A stretch of 35,231 nt of DNA. It comes from Calditrichota bacterium (GTDB lineage: Bacteria; Zhuqueibacterota; JdFR-76; BMS3Abin05). Below, one piece after another: positions 17,105-25,265 of this stretch. Within the stretch, counting starts at the first letter, position 1. Every line of letters starts with the position of its first letter. Location: positions 1 to 35,231 of the forward strand of contig JAADHR010000083.1 in the NCBI GenBank assembly GCA_013151735.1. The letters run 5' to 3'. The notes beneath the pieces were generated by a model. The model searched no databases. It saw only the letters and a program-made list of their open reading frames with translations, and was not told the origin of the DNA. Both the position numbers and the translations under genes were made by a program.

Positions 17105-18055
17105 TTACTTTTCAATATCAAATAGAATACTAATGGATTCTTCTTTATGAATTCTTTCGATTGCCTGCGAAAAGATCGGAGCCACAGACAATATTTTGAT
17201 TTTGTCAATCATTTTCTCTTCCGGAATCGGAATGGTATCCGTTACCACCATTTCATTAATTGGAGAGGTTTCAATCCGTTCAACAGCGCCTCCCGAGAGA
17301 AGCGGATGCGTACACGCCGCGTAAATCTGCCTGGCACCCTTTTTCTTCATGGCGGCCGCTGCTCCCACGAGTGTTCCGGCCGTATCGACCATATCATCAA
17401 CAATCAAAACATTCTTGTCGCGTACCTCGCCGATAATATGCATCACTTCGGCCACGTTGTGTTGGGGCCGCCGCTTATCCACCAGGGCCAATTGAGCCCC
17501 AAGCCGTTTGGAATAGGCGCGGGCCATCTTAATGCTTCCGATATCCGGAGAAACCACCACCAAATTGTCTATGCTTTTTTTACGAAAATACTCCACAAAC
17601 ACATACGAGGAATACAGATGATCCAGAGGAATATCGAAAAATCCCTGGATCTGCGGCGCATGCAAATCCATGGTCAGGACGCGGTCCGCACCGGCTGTTG
17701 TAATCAAATTAGCCATCAACTTTGAAGAAATGGCCACACGCGGCTGATCTTTTCGATCCTGCCGGGCATACCCATAATAAGGGATAACCGCCGTTACGCG
17801 CCTGGCTGAAGCCCGTTTGGCCGCATCGATCATAATCAGCAGTTCCAATATGTTCTCTGCCGGCGAGCAGGTGGGTTGAATCAGAAAAACATCCGCACCG
17901 CGAATATTTTCCACATACTTCACCCATATCTCACCATCACTGAATCGGCGGATCGAGAGCGCTTCCAACGGCCGATTTAAACTCTCAGCAATTCGCTCTG
18001 CCAGTGCCGAATTGGCAGTCCCGGAAAATAGTTTTAAATCATTATTTGTTGTCAT
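17105..18055 (-). CDS. prs: Ribose-phosphate pyrophosphokinase
   Basis: Prs makes PRPP from ribose 5-phosphate and ATP, the entry to nucleotide, His and Trp synthesis. The 316 residues are the normal class I length. Seen are FSDGEIWVKYVENIRG, PYYGYARQDRKDQPR (flexible ATP loop region), MDLHAPQIQGFFDIPLDHLY and the PRPP-binding loop VLIVDDMVDTAGTL. The ribosome binding site GGGAAG lies about five bases before the ATG. It sits 94 bases downstream of spoVG and just before rplY. glmU, which often lies between spoVG and prs, is absent. Confidence 0.98.
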   Translation of the reverse strand: MTTNNDLKLFSGTANSALAERIAESLNRPLEALSIRRFSDGEIWVKYVENIRGADVFLIQPTCSPAENILELLIMIDAAKRASARRVTAVIPYYGYARQDRKDQPRVAISSKLMANLITTAGADRVLTMDLHAPQIQGFFDIPLDHLYSSYVFVEYFRKKSIDNLVVVSPDIGSIKMARAYSKRLGAQLALVDKRRPQHNVAEVMHIIGEVRDKNVLIVDDMVDTAGTLVGAAAAMKKKGARQIYAACTHPLLSGGAVERIETSPINEMVVTDTIPIPEEKMIDKIKILSVAPIFSQAIERIHKEESISILFDIEK

Positions 18056-18149
18056 TTAATCTTCCCAGTTACACTCACAAATCGTCCCAAACCCTTAAAA
18101 AAGACAACGAATAAACCTAACCCTTTAACCGCTGTTTTATGAGAATCGT

Positions 18150-18458
18150 TTATTGGACTGCGATATTTTCCTGTTCTTCTTTTGGGGTTTCTTCATGTAC
18201 CTCATCATTGAGTACTTTTTTGTAAGCATCTAAGACCACGCGTTGGATTTTGAGACGGAAGGCATTTGTAATAGGATGAGCAACATCTTTGTATGAGCCA
18301 TCTGATAGCCTTCGTGCGGGCATGGAAACAAACATGCCGTGGTTCCCTTTAATAATACGCAGCCCATGCACAACAAACACATCGTCAAATATAATATTCA
18401 CATAGGCTTTCAGGCGCGCTTCTTCCAACGGGGTAATGCTTACTTCGGTTATTTCCAT
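18150..18458 (-). CDS. spoVG: SpoVG family regulator
   Basis: SpoVG is a small site-specific DNA- and RNA-binding regulator. The 102 residues contain the family core: MEITEVSITPLEEARLKAYV, then VVHGLRIIKGNHGMFVSMP and GSYKDVAHPIT. A short acidic tail follows. The start ATG has GGGAG six bases upstream. Its position between ispE and prs matches the order in many Firmicutes and FCB genomes. There is no sign of sporulation genes here, so the role is general regulation. Confidence 0.97.
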   Translation of the reverse strand: MEITEVSITPLEEARLKAYVNIIFDDVFVVHGLRIIKGNHGMFVSMPARRLSDGSYKDVAHPITNAFRLKIQRVVLDAYKKVLNDEVHEETPKEEQENIAVQ

Positions 18459-18539
18459 TTTCTTCTCCCTGTTTTTTTAATGGTTTCCCTCTTAACCAAA
18501 TATTACAGCATATTTATTCAGAAAAACCGAAGAAAGCGA

Positions 18540-19403
18540 CTAAAGCAATTCCCGATAAGGACGCACAAAAAACTTCTGATAAGGATGACTGTCAAATAAC
18601 GTAAGGGCTTCTTGAGCCATTTTCTCTTGATCAAAGAGTCCAAAAAATGCAGAACCGCTCCCCGATAGACTGGCAAAAGAACTTCCCGCCTGCAAAAGCC
18701 GCCGTTTTATCTCCCGGAACTCCGGATAGGTTTCAAAAATAAGCGGCTCAAAATCATTCCTAAAAAACAGAGGAAGCTCCTGTAAAAAAAGCTGTTCCAC
18801 AAAGTAACTGCTTAATTTAATATATTTTTTGGCCTTTGTCAAGTTAATTTTAAGATTCTTGTAGGCCCATTCTGTCGAAACAGACCGGTTGGGATAGAGA
18901 ATGACGCCGTAAAAATCCCAGCTTTTCGGCAAGGGTTGTAACTCATCCCCAATCCCGTAGGCAATGGCTGCCCCCGGATTAAGAAAGAAGGGAACATCTG
19001 CTCCCAATTCCCTGGCAAGTATGGCCAAGTCGTGATTACTGAGATTCAGGCCCCACACGCGATTCAGCAAACGAAGCGCAGCCGCTGCATCTGTGCTGCC
19101 GCCTCCGAGTCCCGCTCCCATGGGAATTTTCTTGGCAATCCGAATCCGGCATCCTGCTGACACCCCTGCCTTTTTTCGCAAAAGCTCTGCCGCCCGATAG
19201 CAGATATTGGCCTCACCCCGGGGCACGCCCGGTTGATCCGATTCAACAAAAATAGCACTCTCGGCTTCAGACACCGAAACTTCGTCACATAAATCCACAG
19301 ACTGAAAAATGGTTTCGATTTCGTGATACCCGTTCGGACGTTTCCCCAGAATTCTCAGTCCGATATTGATTTTGGCACATGCTCTCGCAATCAGGGGGGA
19401 CAT
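18540..19403 (-). CDS. ispE: 4-diphosphocytidyl-2-C-methyl-D-erythritol kinase
   Basis: IspE phosphorylates CDP-ME in the MEP pathway for isoprenoid precursors. The 287 residues show the GHMP kinase layout: ARACAKINIGLRILGKRPNG at the N-terminus, the ATP loop PMGAGLGGGSTDAAAALRLL around residue 95, and the C-terminal LSGSGSAFFGLF motif. It is first in the leftward series and has its own promoter at 19454-19482. AAGGAG lies eleven bases before the ATG; an out-of-frame ATG falls between them. Confidence 0.97.
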   Translation of the reverse strand: MSPLIARACAKINIGLRILGKRPNGYHEIETIFQSVDLCDEVSVSEAESAIFVESDQPGVPRGEANICYRAAELLRKKAGVSAGCRIRIAKKIPMGAGLGGGSTDAAAALRLLNRVWGLNLSNHDLAILARELGADVPFFLNPGAAIAYGIGDELQPLPKSWDFYGVILYPNRSVSTEWAYKNLKINLTKAKKYIKLSSYFVEQLFLQELPLFFRNDFEPLIFETYPEFREIKRRLLQAGSSFASLSGSGSAFFGLFDQEKMAQEALTLFDSHPYQKFFVRPYRELL

Positions 19404-19453
19404 TTGAATTCATTCTCCTTAACGTGACTTTCGGCGCGGACTTTCCTGGTTTT

Positions 19454-19482
19454 AGTGTAAAAAATTTCCCGCAATAAATCAA
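19454..19482 (-). promoter_or_regulatory. Promoter for the ispE-spoVG-prs-rplY-pth-rps/rpl series
   Basis: On the minus strand, TTGATT (19477-19482) and TACACT (19454-19459) are separated by 17 bases. The leader to the ispE ATG would be about 45 bases. The -35 is part of a CTTGATTT word (19476-19483), which recurs twice more in this intergenic region. Confidence 0.6.
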
Positions 19483-19501
19483 GTAGTTTTCATTATTAGT
19501 C

Positions 19502-19544
19502 CTTGATTTTTACCCAAACTTATGTTAAATTTTTGAAAATCAAG
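19502..19544. promoter_or_regulatory. Perfect 9-base inverted repeat flanking the lpxH -10 box
   Basis: CTTGATTTT (19502-19510) and AAAATCAAG (19536-19544) are perfect inverted copies with 25 bases between. The left arm covers the -35 of the lpxH promoter and the right arm lies at the expected transcription start. This is the layout of a repressor operator or of a hairpin at the start of the message. Confidence 0.5.
19503..19531 (+). promoter_or_regulatory. Promoter for lpxH
   Basis: TTGATT (19503-19508) and TAAATT (19526-19531) are 17 bases apart on the plus strand, giving a leader of roughly 30-45 bases to the possible lpxH starts. It is divergent from the ispE promoter, with the two -35 boxes 20 bases apart. 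Confidence 0.6.
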
Positions 19545-19582
19545 TCAGTGGAAAAACGGGCCTCTTGAATAAACTGAAAAAA

Positions 19583-20332
19583 ATGAAAAAAGCATATTTT
19601 ATTTCCGACTTGCATGTAGGGTCACATGACCAGGAAAATGAAATTCTTAAAGAAAATTATTTACGATCCTTTTTCAGATTTCTAAATAGGGAAAGTGATT
19701 TTGCCCTTTATATTGTCGGGGATCTGTTTGATTTTTGGTTTGAATACCAACACGCGATTCCCACCTATTACCAACATATTCTATCAAAATTGATGCTGCT
19801 TCGGGAAAAGGGGGTTCCGATTACCTTCATTTCAGGAAACCATGACTTCTGGATGCGGGATTTTTTTGAGAAACACATGGGAATTCGGACGTTCCACGGT
19901 GTTCATACGGAAACCATTCTGGGAAAATCGTTCTATTTTTTTCATGGTGACGGCATTGTTGAGAAGGACGTCGGTTACCGCACGCTAAAGCGAATTCTGC
20001 AGCACCCCCTGGTTATCTGGCTCTACCGGTGGATTCACCCGGATGTGGGCATTCCGATTGCCCGATACGCCTCCCAGCTCAGCCGCAATCATTACGTACT
20101 TGCAGCCGAGGAAGCCGCTGCAGAGGACGCCGAATACATTGCCTACGCCGAAGACCAATTTCAAAAGGGATATGATATTGTTGTTATGGGACATACGCAC
20201 CGCCCAATGATTCACAAACAGGCGGACAAAATCTACATCAATCTGGGGGATTGGCTGGTTCATTTTACATACGCTGTTTTCGACGGCGAAACGTTGCAGC
20301 AAAAAACATGGCGTCTTGAAGAGGATGCCTGA
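19583..20332 (+). CDS. lpxH: UDP-2,3-diacylglucosamine diphosphatase (LpxH-type calcineurin-like hydrolase)
   Basis: LpxH cleaves UDP-2,3-diacylglucosamine to lipid X at the inner face of the membrane in lipid A synthesis. The metallophosphoesterase motifs are intact and in order: SDLHVGS, GDLFDFW, GNHDFWM, HGDG and GHTHRP. The length of about 249 residues fits LpxH. The frame opens at a TTG (19565), but ATG at 19583 gives MKKAYFISDLHVG, the conserved start; neither has a strong ribosome binding site. FDFWFEY resembles the Bacteroidota-type LpxH. No other lpx gene is nearby. A wider UDP-sugar or lipid hydrolase role is possible but less likely. Confidence 0.85.
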   Translation: MKKAYFISDLHVGSHDQENEILKENYLRSFFRFLNRESDFALYIVGDLFDFWFEYQHAIPTYYQHILSKLMLLREKGVPITFISGNHDFWMRDFFEKHMGIRTFHGVHTETILGKSFYFFHGDGIVEKDVGYRTLKRILQHPLVIWLYRWIHPDVGIPIARYASQLSRNHYVLAAEEAAAEDAEYIAYAEDQFQKGYDIVVMGHTHRPMIHKQADKIYINLGDWLVHFTYAVFDGETLQQKTWRLEEDA

Positions 20333-20501
20333 CGGGGAGAAGCGGCTTTTTCAGGAACTCTTTACCGCCTCCGGCGTTTTAAATTCAGTCAAAATAGACG
20401 ATCAAATTGGAATTCACGTTTTAATCAAAAAGGGAAAATTTTTCATTTATGCGACGCAGATTACGATCAAGCGAAAATCGGTCATCGATTTTTTCATTTA
20501 A
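20325..20501 (+). CDS. Possible small protein between lpxH and the PBP gene
   Basis: An ATG at 20325 overlaps the lpxH stop by eight bases and has GAAGAGG directly before it. The frame runs 58 codons (MPDGEKRLFQELFTASGV...) and ends inside the first 53 bases of the PBP gene. It would fill an otherwise empty 116-base gap and contains a beta-like stretch IGIHVLIKKGKFFIYATQ. The long overlap with the next gene and the lack of a recognised family argue against it. It may be chance or a coupling peptide. Confidence 0.3.
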   Translation: MPDGEKRLFQELFTASGVLNSVKIDDQIGIHVLIKKGKFFIYATQITIKRKSVIDFFI

Positions 20502-22653
20502 AAAGGAATCACTCCAAAAAAATAAATTGGCACTAATCGGAGGCGGAATTGCACTGATTGTGCTCATTTTGGTGATCTGGTACGGAATCTACATTATTAA
20601 GGGATTACCACCCCTCACCGAACTGGAACATTACGAGCCCAAACTGGCCACCAAAATTTATTCTGCTGATGGCGTGGTAATTAAGGAGCTTTATACCCAG
20701 AAGCGGGAAATCGTCCCTTTAAAGGATATTCCCGATAACATGAAAAAGGCGCTTATCGACACGGAAGACCGGAAATTCTGGAATCACTGGGGATTCGATC
20801 TGAAACGAACGATCAAAGCGGTTCTCATCGATATCGTGCACATGTCCAAAAAGCAGGGAGGCAGCACCATTACCCAGCAATTGGCCCGGGAGCTTTATTT
20901 GAACAAAAAGAAGCAATGGACACGAAAACTCAGAGAAATGATTACGGCGGTTCAAATAGAGCGTCACTATTCGAAGCCTGAGATTCTGGAAATGTACCTG
21001 AACCACGTGTATTACGGACACGGCGCATACGGGATAAAAGCCGCTGCGAAATATTATTTTAATAAAGATGTAAAAGATTTGACGATTGACGAATGCGCGA
21101 TGTTGGTAGGACTTCTTCGGTCTCCCGCCCGGTACTCCCCCATCAACCATATGGAGCGCGCCATTCGAAGGCGAAATGTTGTTCTTTACATGATGTACAC
21201 CAACGGCGACTTGACCCGGGAACAGTACGAACAGGACATCAAAAAACCCATTATTCTGGCACAGGGCGGAAATCAATCAGATACGGACATTGCCCCGTAT
21301 TTTACTGAATGGATTCGACAGAAACTGGAAGCCAAATACGGAATGTCTCTCTACACGAATGGCTATAGAATTTACACGACTCTGGATACCCGGGTCCAGG
21401 CGGCCGCTGAAGAAGCTGTCCGCAAGCATTTACCCGTGGTACAGGCACGGGTGATCCGCAACATTTTATGGAAACACAAGGAAAAAGATATTCTTTCAAA
21501 ATTTATTACCGACCCGGATTCCCTGAAAAAGGTCTTAAAAGATAAAGCCCTGACCGATTCCTTATTAAGGGAGTATGCAAAAGTGCAGGTCGCCCTCATT
21601 GCTATTGAACCGGATAACGGCCACATCCTTGCAATGATTGGCGGACGCGATTTTAAAGAATCCAAATTCAACCGTGCCATTCAAATGAAGCGGCAGCCCG
21701 GATCGGCATTTAAGCCCTTTATTTACACGGCTGTCATCGACAACGGCTACCCGCCCACATATGAGGTTTTGAATCAACCCGTTGTCCTTTTTATGCCCGA
21801 TGGCACCCGCTGGATTCCCCACAATTACGATCACTCACAAGGCGGGCCGACGACCCTCCGGGAGGCCTTGCGCCGCTCCCTGAATTTGGTCAGCGCACGG
21901 CTTTTGCAGGAAGTCGTTAAACCGTCGATCGTGGTGGAATATGCTCATCGGATGGGAATTCACACGCCGCTGCAAGCGGTGGATGCCTTGGCGCTGGGAA
22001 CATCGGAAGTAAGACCCATTGATATTGCATCGGCTTACAGTGTATTTCCTGACCTTGGGGTTCACGTGGATCCAATCGCCATTACAAAAATCGAGAATCG
22101 AAACGGGGAAGTCATCCAGGAATACACGCCTAAAAGCAGCGAGGTGCTGTCGGCTACCACCTCCTACATTATGACGTCCATGCTGCAGACGGTTATTGAC
22201 CACGGGACAGGCGTTTCGGCACGAACCGTGTACCAATTTACCCGGCCGGCCGGTGGAAAAACCGGAACCACGGACAATTACACCGATGCCTGGTTTGTGG
22301 GATTTACTCCGCAAATTTCGGCTGCCGTCTGGGTGGGTATTGATGACCCCTCGATGACGCTGGGCCCGGGACAAACCGGTGCTCAGGCGGCCCTGCCCAT
22401 CTGGGCACGTTTTATGAAGGTGGCTCACGATACCCTGAATTTGCCGGTTAAGGATTTTACGATGCCCCCGGGGGTTGTCCGGGTAAAAATTTGTGCCGAC
22501 AGTCACAAATTGGCCACCGAATACTGCCCCCACACGATGGAGGAGGTGTTTCCGAAGAATCTGGCTCCCACGGAACCCTGCCCCATTCACACGGGTGGTA
22601 TGAGCAAATCGAAACAGGAAAAACGCCCCAAGAAGAAACGAATCATTTTTTAG
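20449..22653 (+). CDS. mrcA: Penicillin-binding protein 1A, bifunctional transglycosylase/transpeptidase
   Basis: Class A PBPs polymerise lipid II and cross-link peptides outside the inner membrane. The 734 residues have a basic cytoplasmic start, one membrane helix (about 28-50), and a GT51 domain with catalytic Glu in TEDRKFWNHWG (E106), then GGSTITQQLARELYL and EMYLNHVYYGHGAYGI. A transpeptidase domain follows with S-x-x-K in QPGSAFKPF (S419, K422), SLN (477-479) and KTG (604-606). The C-terminal CADS...YCP...CPIH cysteines are common in this family. The tail is Lys/Arg-rich. ATG at 20449 has AGGG about twelve bases upstream. It follows lpxH and ends at a strong terminator. The exact paralogue name is by similarity only. 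Confidence 0.94.
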   Translation: MRRRLRSSENRSSIFSFKKESLQKNKLALIGGGIALIVLILVIWYGIYIIKGLPPLTELEHYEPKLATKIYSADGVVIKELYTQKREIVPLKDIPDNMKKALIDTEDRKFWNHWGFDLKRTIKAVLIDIVHMSKKQGGSTITQQLARELYLNKKKQWTRKLREMITAVQIERHYSKPEILEMYLNHVYYGHGAYGIKAAAKYYFNKDVKDLTIDECAMLVGLLRSPARYSPINHMERAIRRRNVVLYMMYTNGDLTREQYEQDIKKPIILAQGGNQSDTDIAPYFTEWIRQKLEAKYGMSLYTNGYRIYTTLDTRVQAAAEEAVRKHLPVVQARVIRNILWKHKEKDILSKFITDPDSLKKVLKDKALTDSLLREYAKVQVALIAIEPDNGHILAMIGGRDFKESKFNRAIQMKRQPGSAFKPFIYTAVIDNGYPPTYEVLNQPVVLFMPDGTRWIPHNYDHSQGGPTTLREALRRSLNLVSARLLQEVVKPSIVVEYAHRMGIHTPLQAVDALALGTSEVRPIDIASAYSVFPDLGVHVDPIAITKIENRNGEVIQEYTPKSSEVLSATTSYIMTSMLQTVIDHGTGVSARTVYQFTRPAGGKTGTTDNYTDAWFVGFTPQISAAVWVGIDDPSMTLGPGQTGAQAALPIWARFMKVAHDTLNLPVKDFTMPPGVVRVKICADSHKLATEYCPHTMEEVFPKNLAPTEPCPIHTGGMSKSKQEKRPKKKRIIF

Positions 22654-22660
22654 ATACTTG

Positions 22661-22698
22661 AAGGCCCCGGCACTTTAAATGTGTCGGGGCCTTTTCTT
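22661..22698 (+). terminator. Strong rho-independent terminator after the PBP gene
   Basis: AAGGCCCCGGCAC (22661-22673) pairs with GTGTCGGGGCCTT (22681-22693), with one G-U pair, around a 7-base loop, followed by TTCTT. It starts eight bases after the TAG. On the opposite strand there is no T-run, so it serves only the plus-strand unit. Confidence 0.92.
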
Positions 22699-22814
22699 AA
22701 AAGCGGATTGGAACTTTCAGTCAGAACATGCCCCTTCCAAGGGGGACTCTTGCCGTCCAGGCAATCGGGCAAAATATTTCACCCTAAGGCCCAACACTCT
22801 CACAAATTAGTAAC

Positions 22815-24743
22815 TTACCGCAGCAACAGCATTTTCTTCATCCAGATTCGTTGTCCGGCTTTCATCCGATAAAAATACACCCCGCTGGGAACAGGGTTTC
22901 CGGAGGCATCCCGTCCGTTCCACTTCACACGGTGGGTTCCGGCACCGTACCGGCGATGAGCCACTATCCGTATGTTTCGCCCCAGCGCATCGAAGACCAC
23001 TATTTCCACCGGAACCGTTCGCGGTACGCTAAATTCAATTTCCGTTACCGGATTAAAGGGATTGGGGTAATTCTGATGCAGCGCAAATGTCGGAGATTGA
23101 GTTGACTTCTCGGCCACAACCGTGGGAACCGGAACCACCGGAACAATCACCCGCGAAGGAGCCTGCGTTCCCATAAAAACGGTGTTGTGAGCGGTTAACG
23201 TATCCGGGTCATTCCACAGGGGGCCGCCGGTGTTGGTGTTGACATCAAATCGGGGATAATTGCTGGATGACACCGCGACCATCATCCGATGGCCCGAATT
23301 AAATACAATGGCCGTCGGCGGCAGCGTAATTTCCACAGAATCCATTTGACCCGGCGTCAGAAAAGCCATATCCGATTCTCGATCGCCGTGGCGGAAACGG
23401 GCTCTGGCAATGGCATCGGTTACCAGCATCTGACGGCCGTCCGGGTACACATCGATCAGCTTGAGGGTAAAATCCGTGTCCTTGCGATTGCTGGCAATGT
23501 AGAGTTTTGCCGTCACATACCCCTCCACCCAGAGCGGAGTCTGAAGAACAGGCGTTTGGAAAAGAAGCACATCCGTCCGATTCGTTACATTCCGTTGGTC
23601 ACGGGGGCCTGCGGGAATGGTCAAATTGTTACCGCCCACTGTAGGTACCGGATTTCGGGGATCAAAATCGTACGAAAGGCTGTCTTTTTTAAGATCGATT
23701 GCCCGGCTGAGCGCCCCATTTCTTTCCAGATAAAAGGCGGATCGAATGCGATTGGGATGGGGCCATTCGTTCTGGACCATCCACTGACAGCCAATCTCAT
23801 CCGTGCGATCCGGATCTCCCATTAAATAATACTGTACCCGGGACTGAGACAACACCCCATTTTGCTTGCCTTTAAGCCAGTAATCCAGCCAATTGGTCAG
23901 AAATAAAATGCCGGTAAACGCACTTTTCGGGTACTGCAGCTCCCCAACCGGATCACCCGTGGCCGTTTTCATGTGCGTCCAGGGTCCCATAATTAAGAAT
24001 TGGGGTCCGGCTTGAGGTTGATTTTGCAGATCGTGAAATTCTGCCACGGGTCCTTCGGAGAAACAATCGTACCATCCGCCCATATGAATAATGGGTGCCG
24101 TGATGATGTGCGAACGGGTGTGAAGATTCATCAGGTCCCAGAGTGAATCGTAAAAGCGGTTGCTTCCGAAAAATTCAATCATGTAACCGGAACCCTGGGC
24201 ATGAATCCAATTTTCCACCAGGGATTTTCGGAATTCGCCTCCGGGGAAAACGACCTGATGATAAAAATCGGACGGCGCTACAATAGCAATGGCACATTTC
24301 AGGGCCGGATGAGCTGCCCCAACTGCCCAGTAGGTGGTAATTCCCCGGGCAGAGCCACCCAGCATCCCCACTTTTCCATTGCTCCAGGACTGGTGAACAA
24401 TCCAATCAATTGTGTCGTAACCATCCTGAAGCGGGCCCCACCCATCCGTTAAAAAGGTGGAGTCAACCCCCTGGGACGCAAATCGGCCGCGGCAGTCCTG
24501 ATCAACAAAAACGTACCCCTGGCTGACCCACATCTGAACCAGGCTGCTGCTGAAGTTATCATGCGCCTTGTTGTAGGGCGTTCGGTAAAGAATGACCGGG
24601 TGCGAAAGCGTATCATCCGGAGCGTAAATATCCGTGGAAAGTAAAACCCCGTCGCGCATGGGAACCATAACGGTCGTTTTCTCGGCCAAAAGAATAGCCG
24701 GTAAGAATAACAAGAACAAAACAAAAAAAGTACTTTTCTTCAT
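22815..24743 (-). CDS. Secreted CocE/NonD (X-Pro dipeptidyl-peptidase S15 type) hydrolase with C-terminal sorting domain
   Basis: A signal peptide (MKKSTFFVLFLLFLPAILLA) leads into an S15-type alpha/beta hydrolase that would cleave ester or peptide bonds outside the cytoplasm. Seen are VPMRDGVLLSTDIYAP, RTPYNK, DCRGRFAS, the nucleophile serine in LGGSARG (S131), Asp in GGWYDCF (D226) and His in GPWTHM (H257). A jelly-roll C-terminal domain typical of the family follows (FNSGHRMMVAVSSSNYPRF region). The last about 90 residues are a type A sorting domain, with HQNYPNPFNPVTEIEF, DALGRNI and GVYFYRMKAG. This implies export by a type IX-like route, though no such machinery is in the window. AAGGAAGGA precedes the ATG. 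It follows the Nudix gene by 50 bases. The substrate is unknown. Confidence 0.9.
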   Translation of the reverse strand: MKKSTFFVLFLLFLPAILLAEKTTVMVPMRDGVLLSTDIYAPDDTLSHPVILYRTPYNKAHDNFSSSLVQMWVSQGYVFVDQDCRGRFASQGVDSTFLTDGWGPLQDGYDTIDWIVHQSWSNGKVGMLGGSARGITTYWAVGAAHPALKCAIAIVAPSDFYHQVVFPGGEFRKSLVENWIHAQGSGYMIEFFGSNRFYDSLWDLMNLHTRSHIITAPIIHMGGWYDCFSEGPVAEFHDLQNQPQAGPQFLIMGPWTHMKTATGDPVGELQYPKSAFTGILFLTNWLDYWLKGKQNGVLSQSRVQYYLMGDPDRTDEIGCQWMVQNEWPHPNRIRSAFYLERNGALSRAIDLKKDSLSYDFDPRNPVPTVGGNNLTIPAGPRDQRNVTNRTDVLLFQTPVLQTPLWVEGYVTAKLYIASNRKDTDFTLKLIDVYPDGRQMLVTDAIARARFRHGDRESDMAFLTPGQMDSVEITLPPTAIVFNSGHRMMVAVSSSNYPRFDVNTNTGGPLWNDPDTLTAHNTVFMGTQAPSRVIVPVVPVPTVVAEKSTQSPTFALHQNYPNPFNPVTEIEFSVPRTVPVEIVVFDALGRNIRIVAHRRYGAGTHRVKWNGRDASGNPVPSGVYFYRMKAGQRIWMKKMLLLR

Positions 24744-24793
24744 GGGACGGTTCCTTCCTTTTAGATACGGTTCCCGGATCGGGTCCAGCCAAA

Positions 24794-25234
24794 TTAAATT
24801 TTTTCGGGGATCAAAATCTCTTCTAATAATTCCTTTACCCCGGGCGTCCAGTCAAAATCACTCAACTCTTTACGACCAATCCATCGAACGGCTTGTGCAT
24901 CCGATTGGGCTGCCGGTTTTCCCTTCTCCAATCGACACAAAAAACTCACCAACACGTAATGATATTCCACGCGTCCCTGGTGATCCCGAAAAATCCGGTC
25001 GAACACACCCAGTATGCCAGTCACTGAAACGTCAATCCCGCATTCTTCCCGTACTTCTCTTTTCACGGCGTCCCGGACAGGTTCTCCCAGATGAACAGCT
25101 CCTCCGGGCAAACTCCACTGTCCCTTGCCTGGGTTCGTGCCGCGCTGAACCGCCAGCACTTCTTTTTGATCATTCAAAACCACTCCGCTCACAGCCGGAA
25201 TGGGATACTCCGGATAATTTCGTCGCATTCTCAT
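24794..25234 (-). CDS. Nudix hydrolase, ADP-ribose pyrophosphatase-like
   Basis: A 146-residue protein with a complete Nudix box: G45-x5-E51-x7-R59-E-V-x-E-E-x-G-I (residues 45-67), which binds the metal and hydrolyses nucleoside diphosphates linked to another group. The context WSLPGGAVHLGEP and the short length resemble ADP-ribose or GDP-mannose type housecleaning enzymes. No specificity residue is clear. Two possible starts lie six bases apart (25234 and 25228). It lies 31 bases after the DUF362 stop, likely in the same transcript. Confidence 0.88.
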   Translation of the reverse strand: MRMRRNYPEYPIPAVSGVVLNDQKEVLAVQRGTNPGKGQWSLPGGAVHLGEPVRDAVKREVREECGIDVSVTGILGVFDRIFRDHQGRVEYHYVLVSFLCRLEKGKPAAQSDAQAVRWIGRKELSDFDWTPGVKELLEEILIPEKI

Positions 25235-25265
25235 TTTCTCTTTGACGGGGTCAACCGCATTCCTT

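Noticed and set aside
21835-22590. Minus-strand frame of 251 codons opposite the PBP gene
   Set aside because: It is antisense to the transpeptidase domain with its SLN and KTG motifs; no independent support.
22681-22872. Plus-strand frame after the PBP terminator
   Set aside because: It starts inside the terminator stem and overlaps the end of the secreted hydrolase gene.
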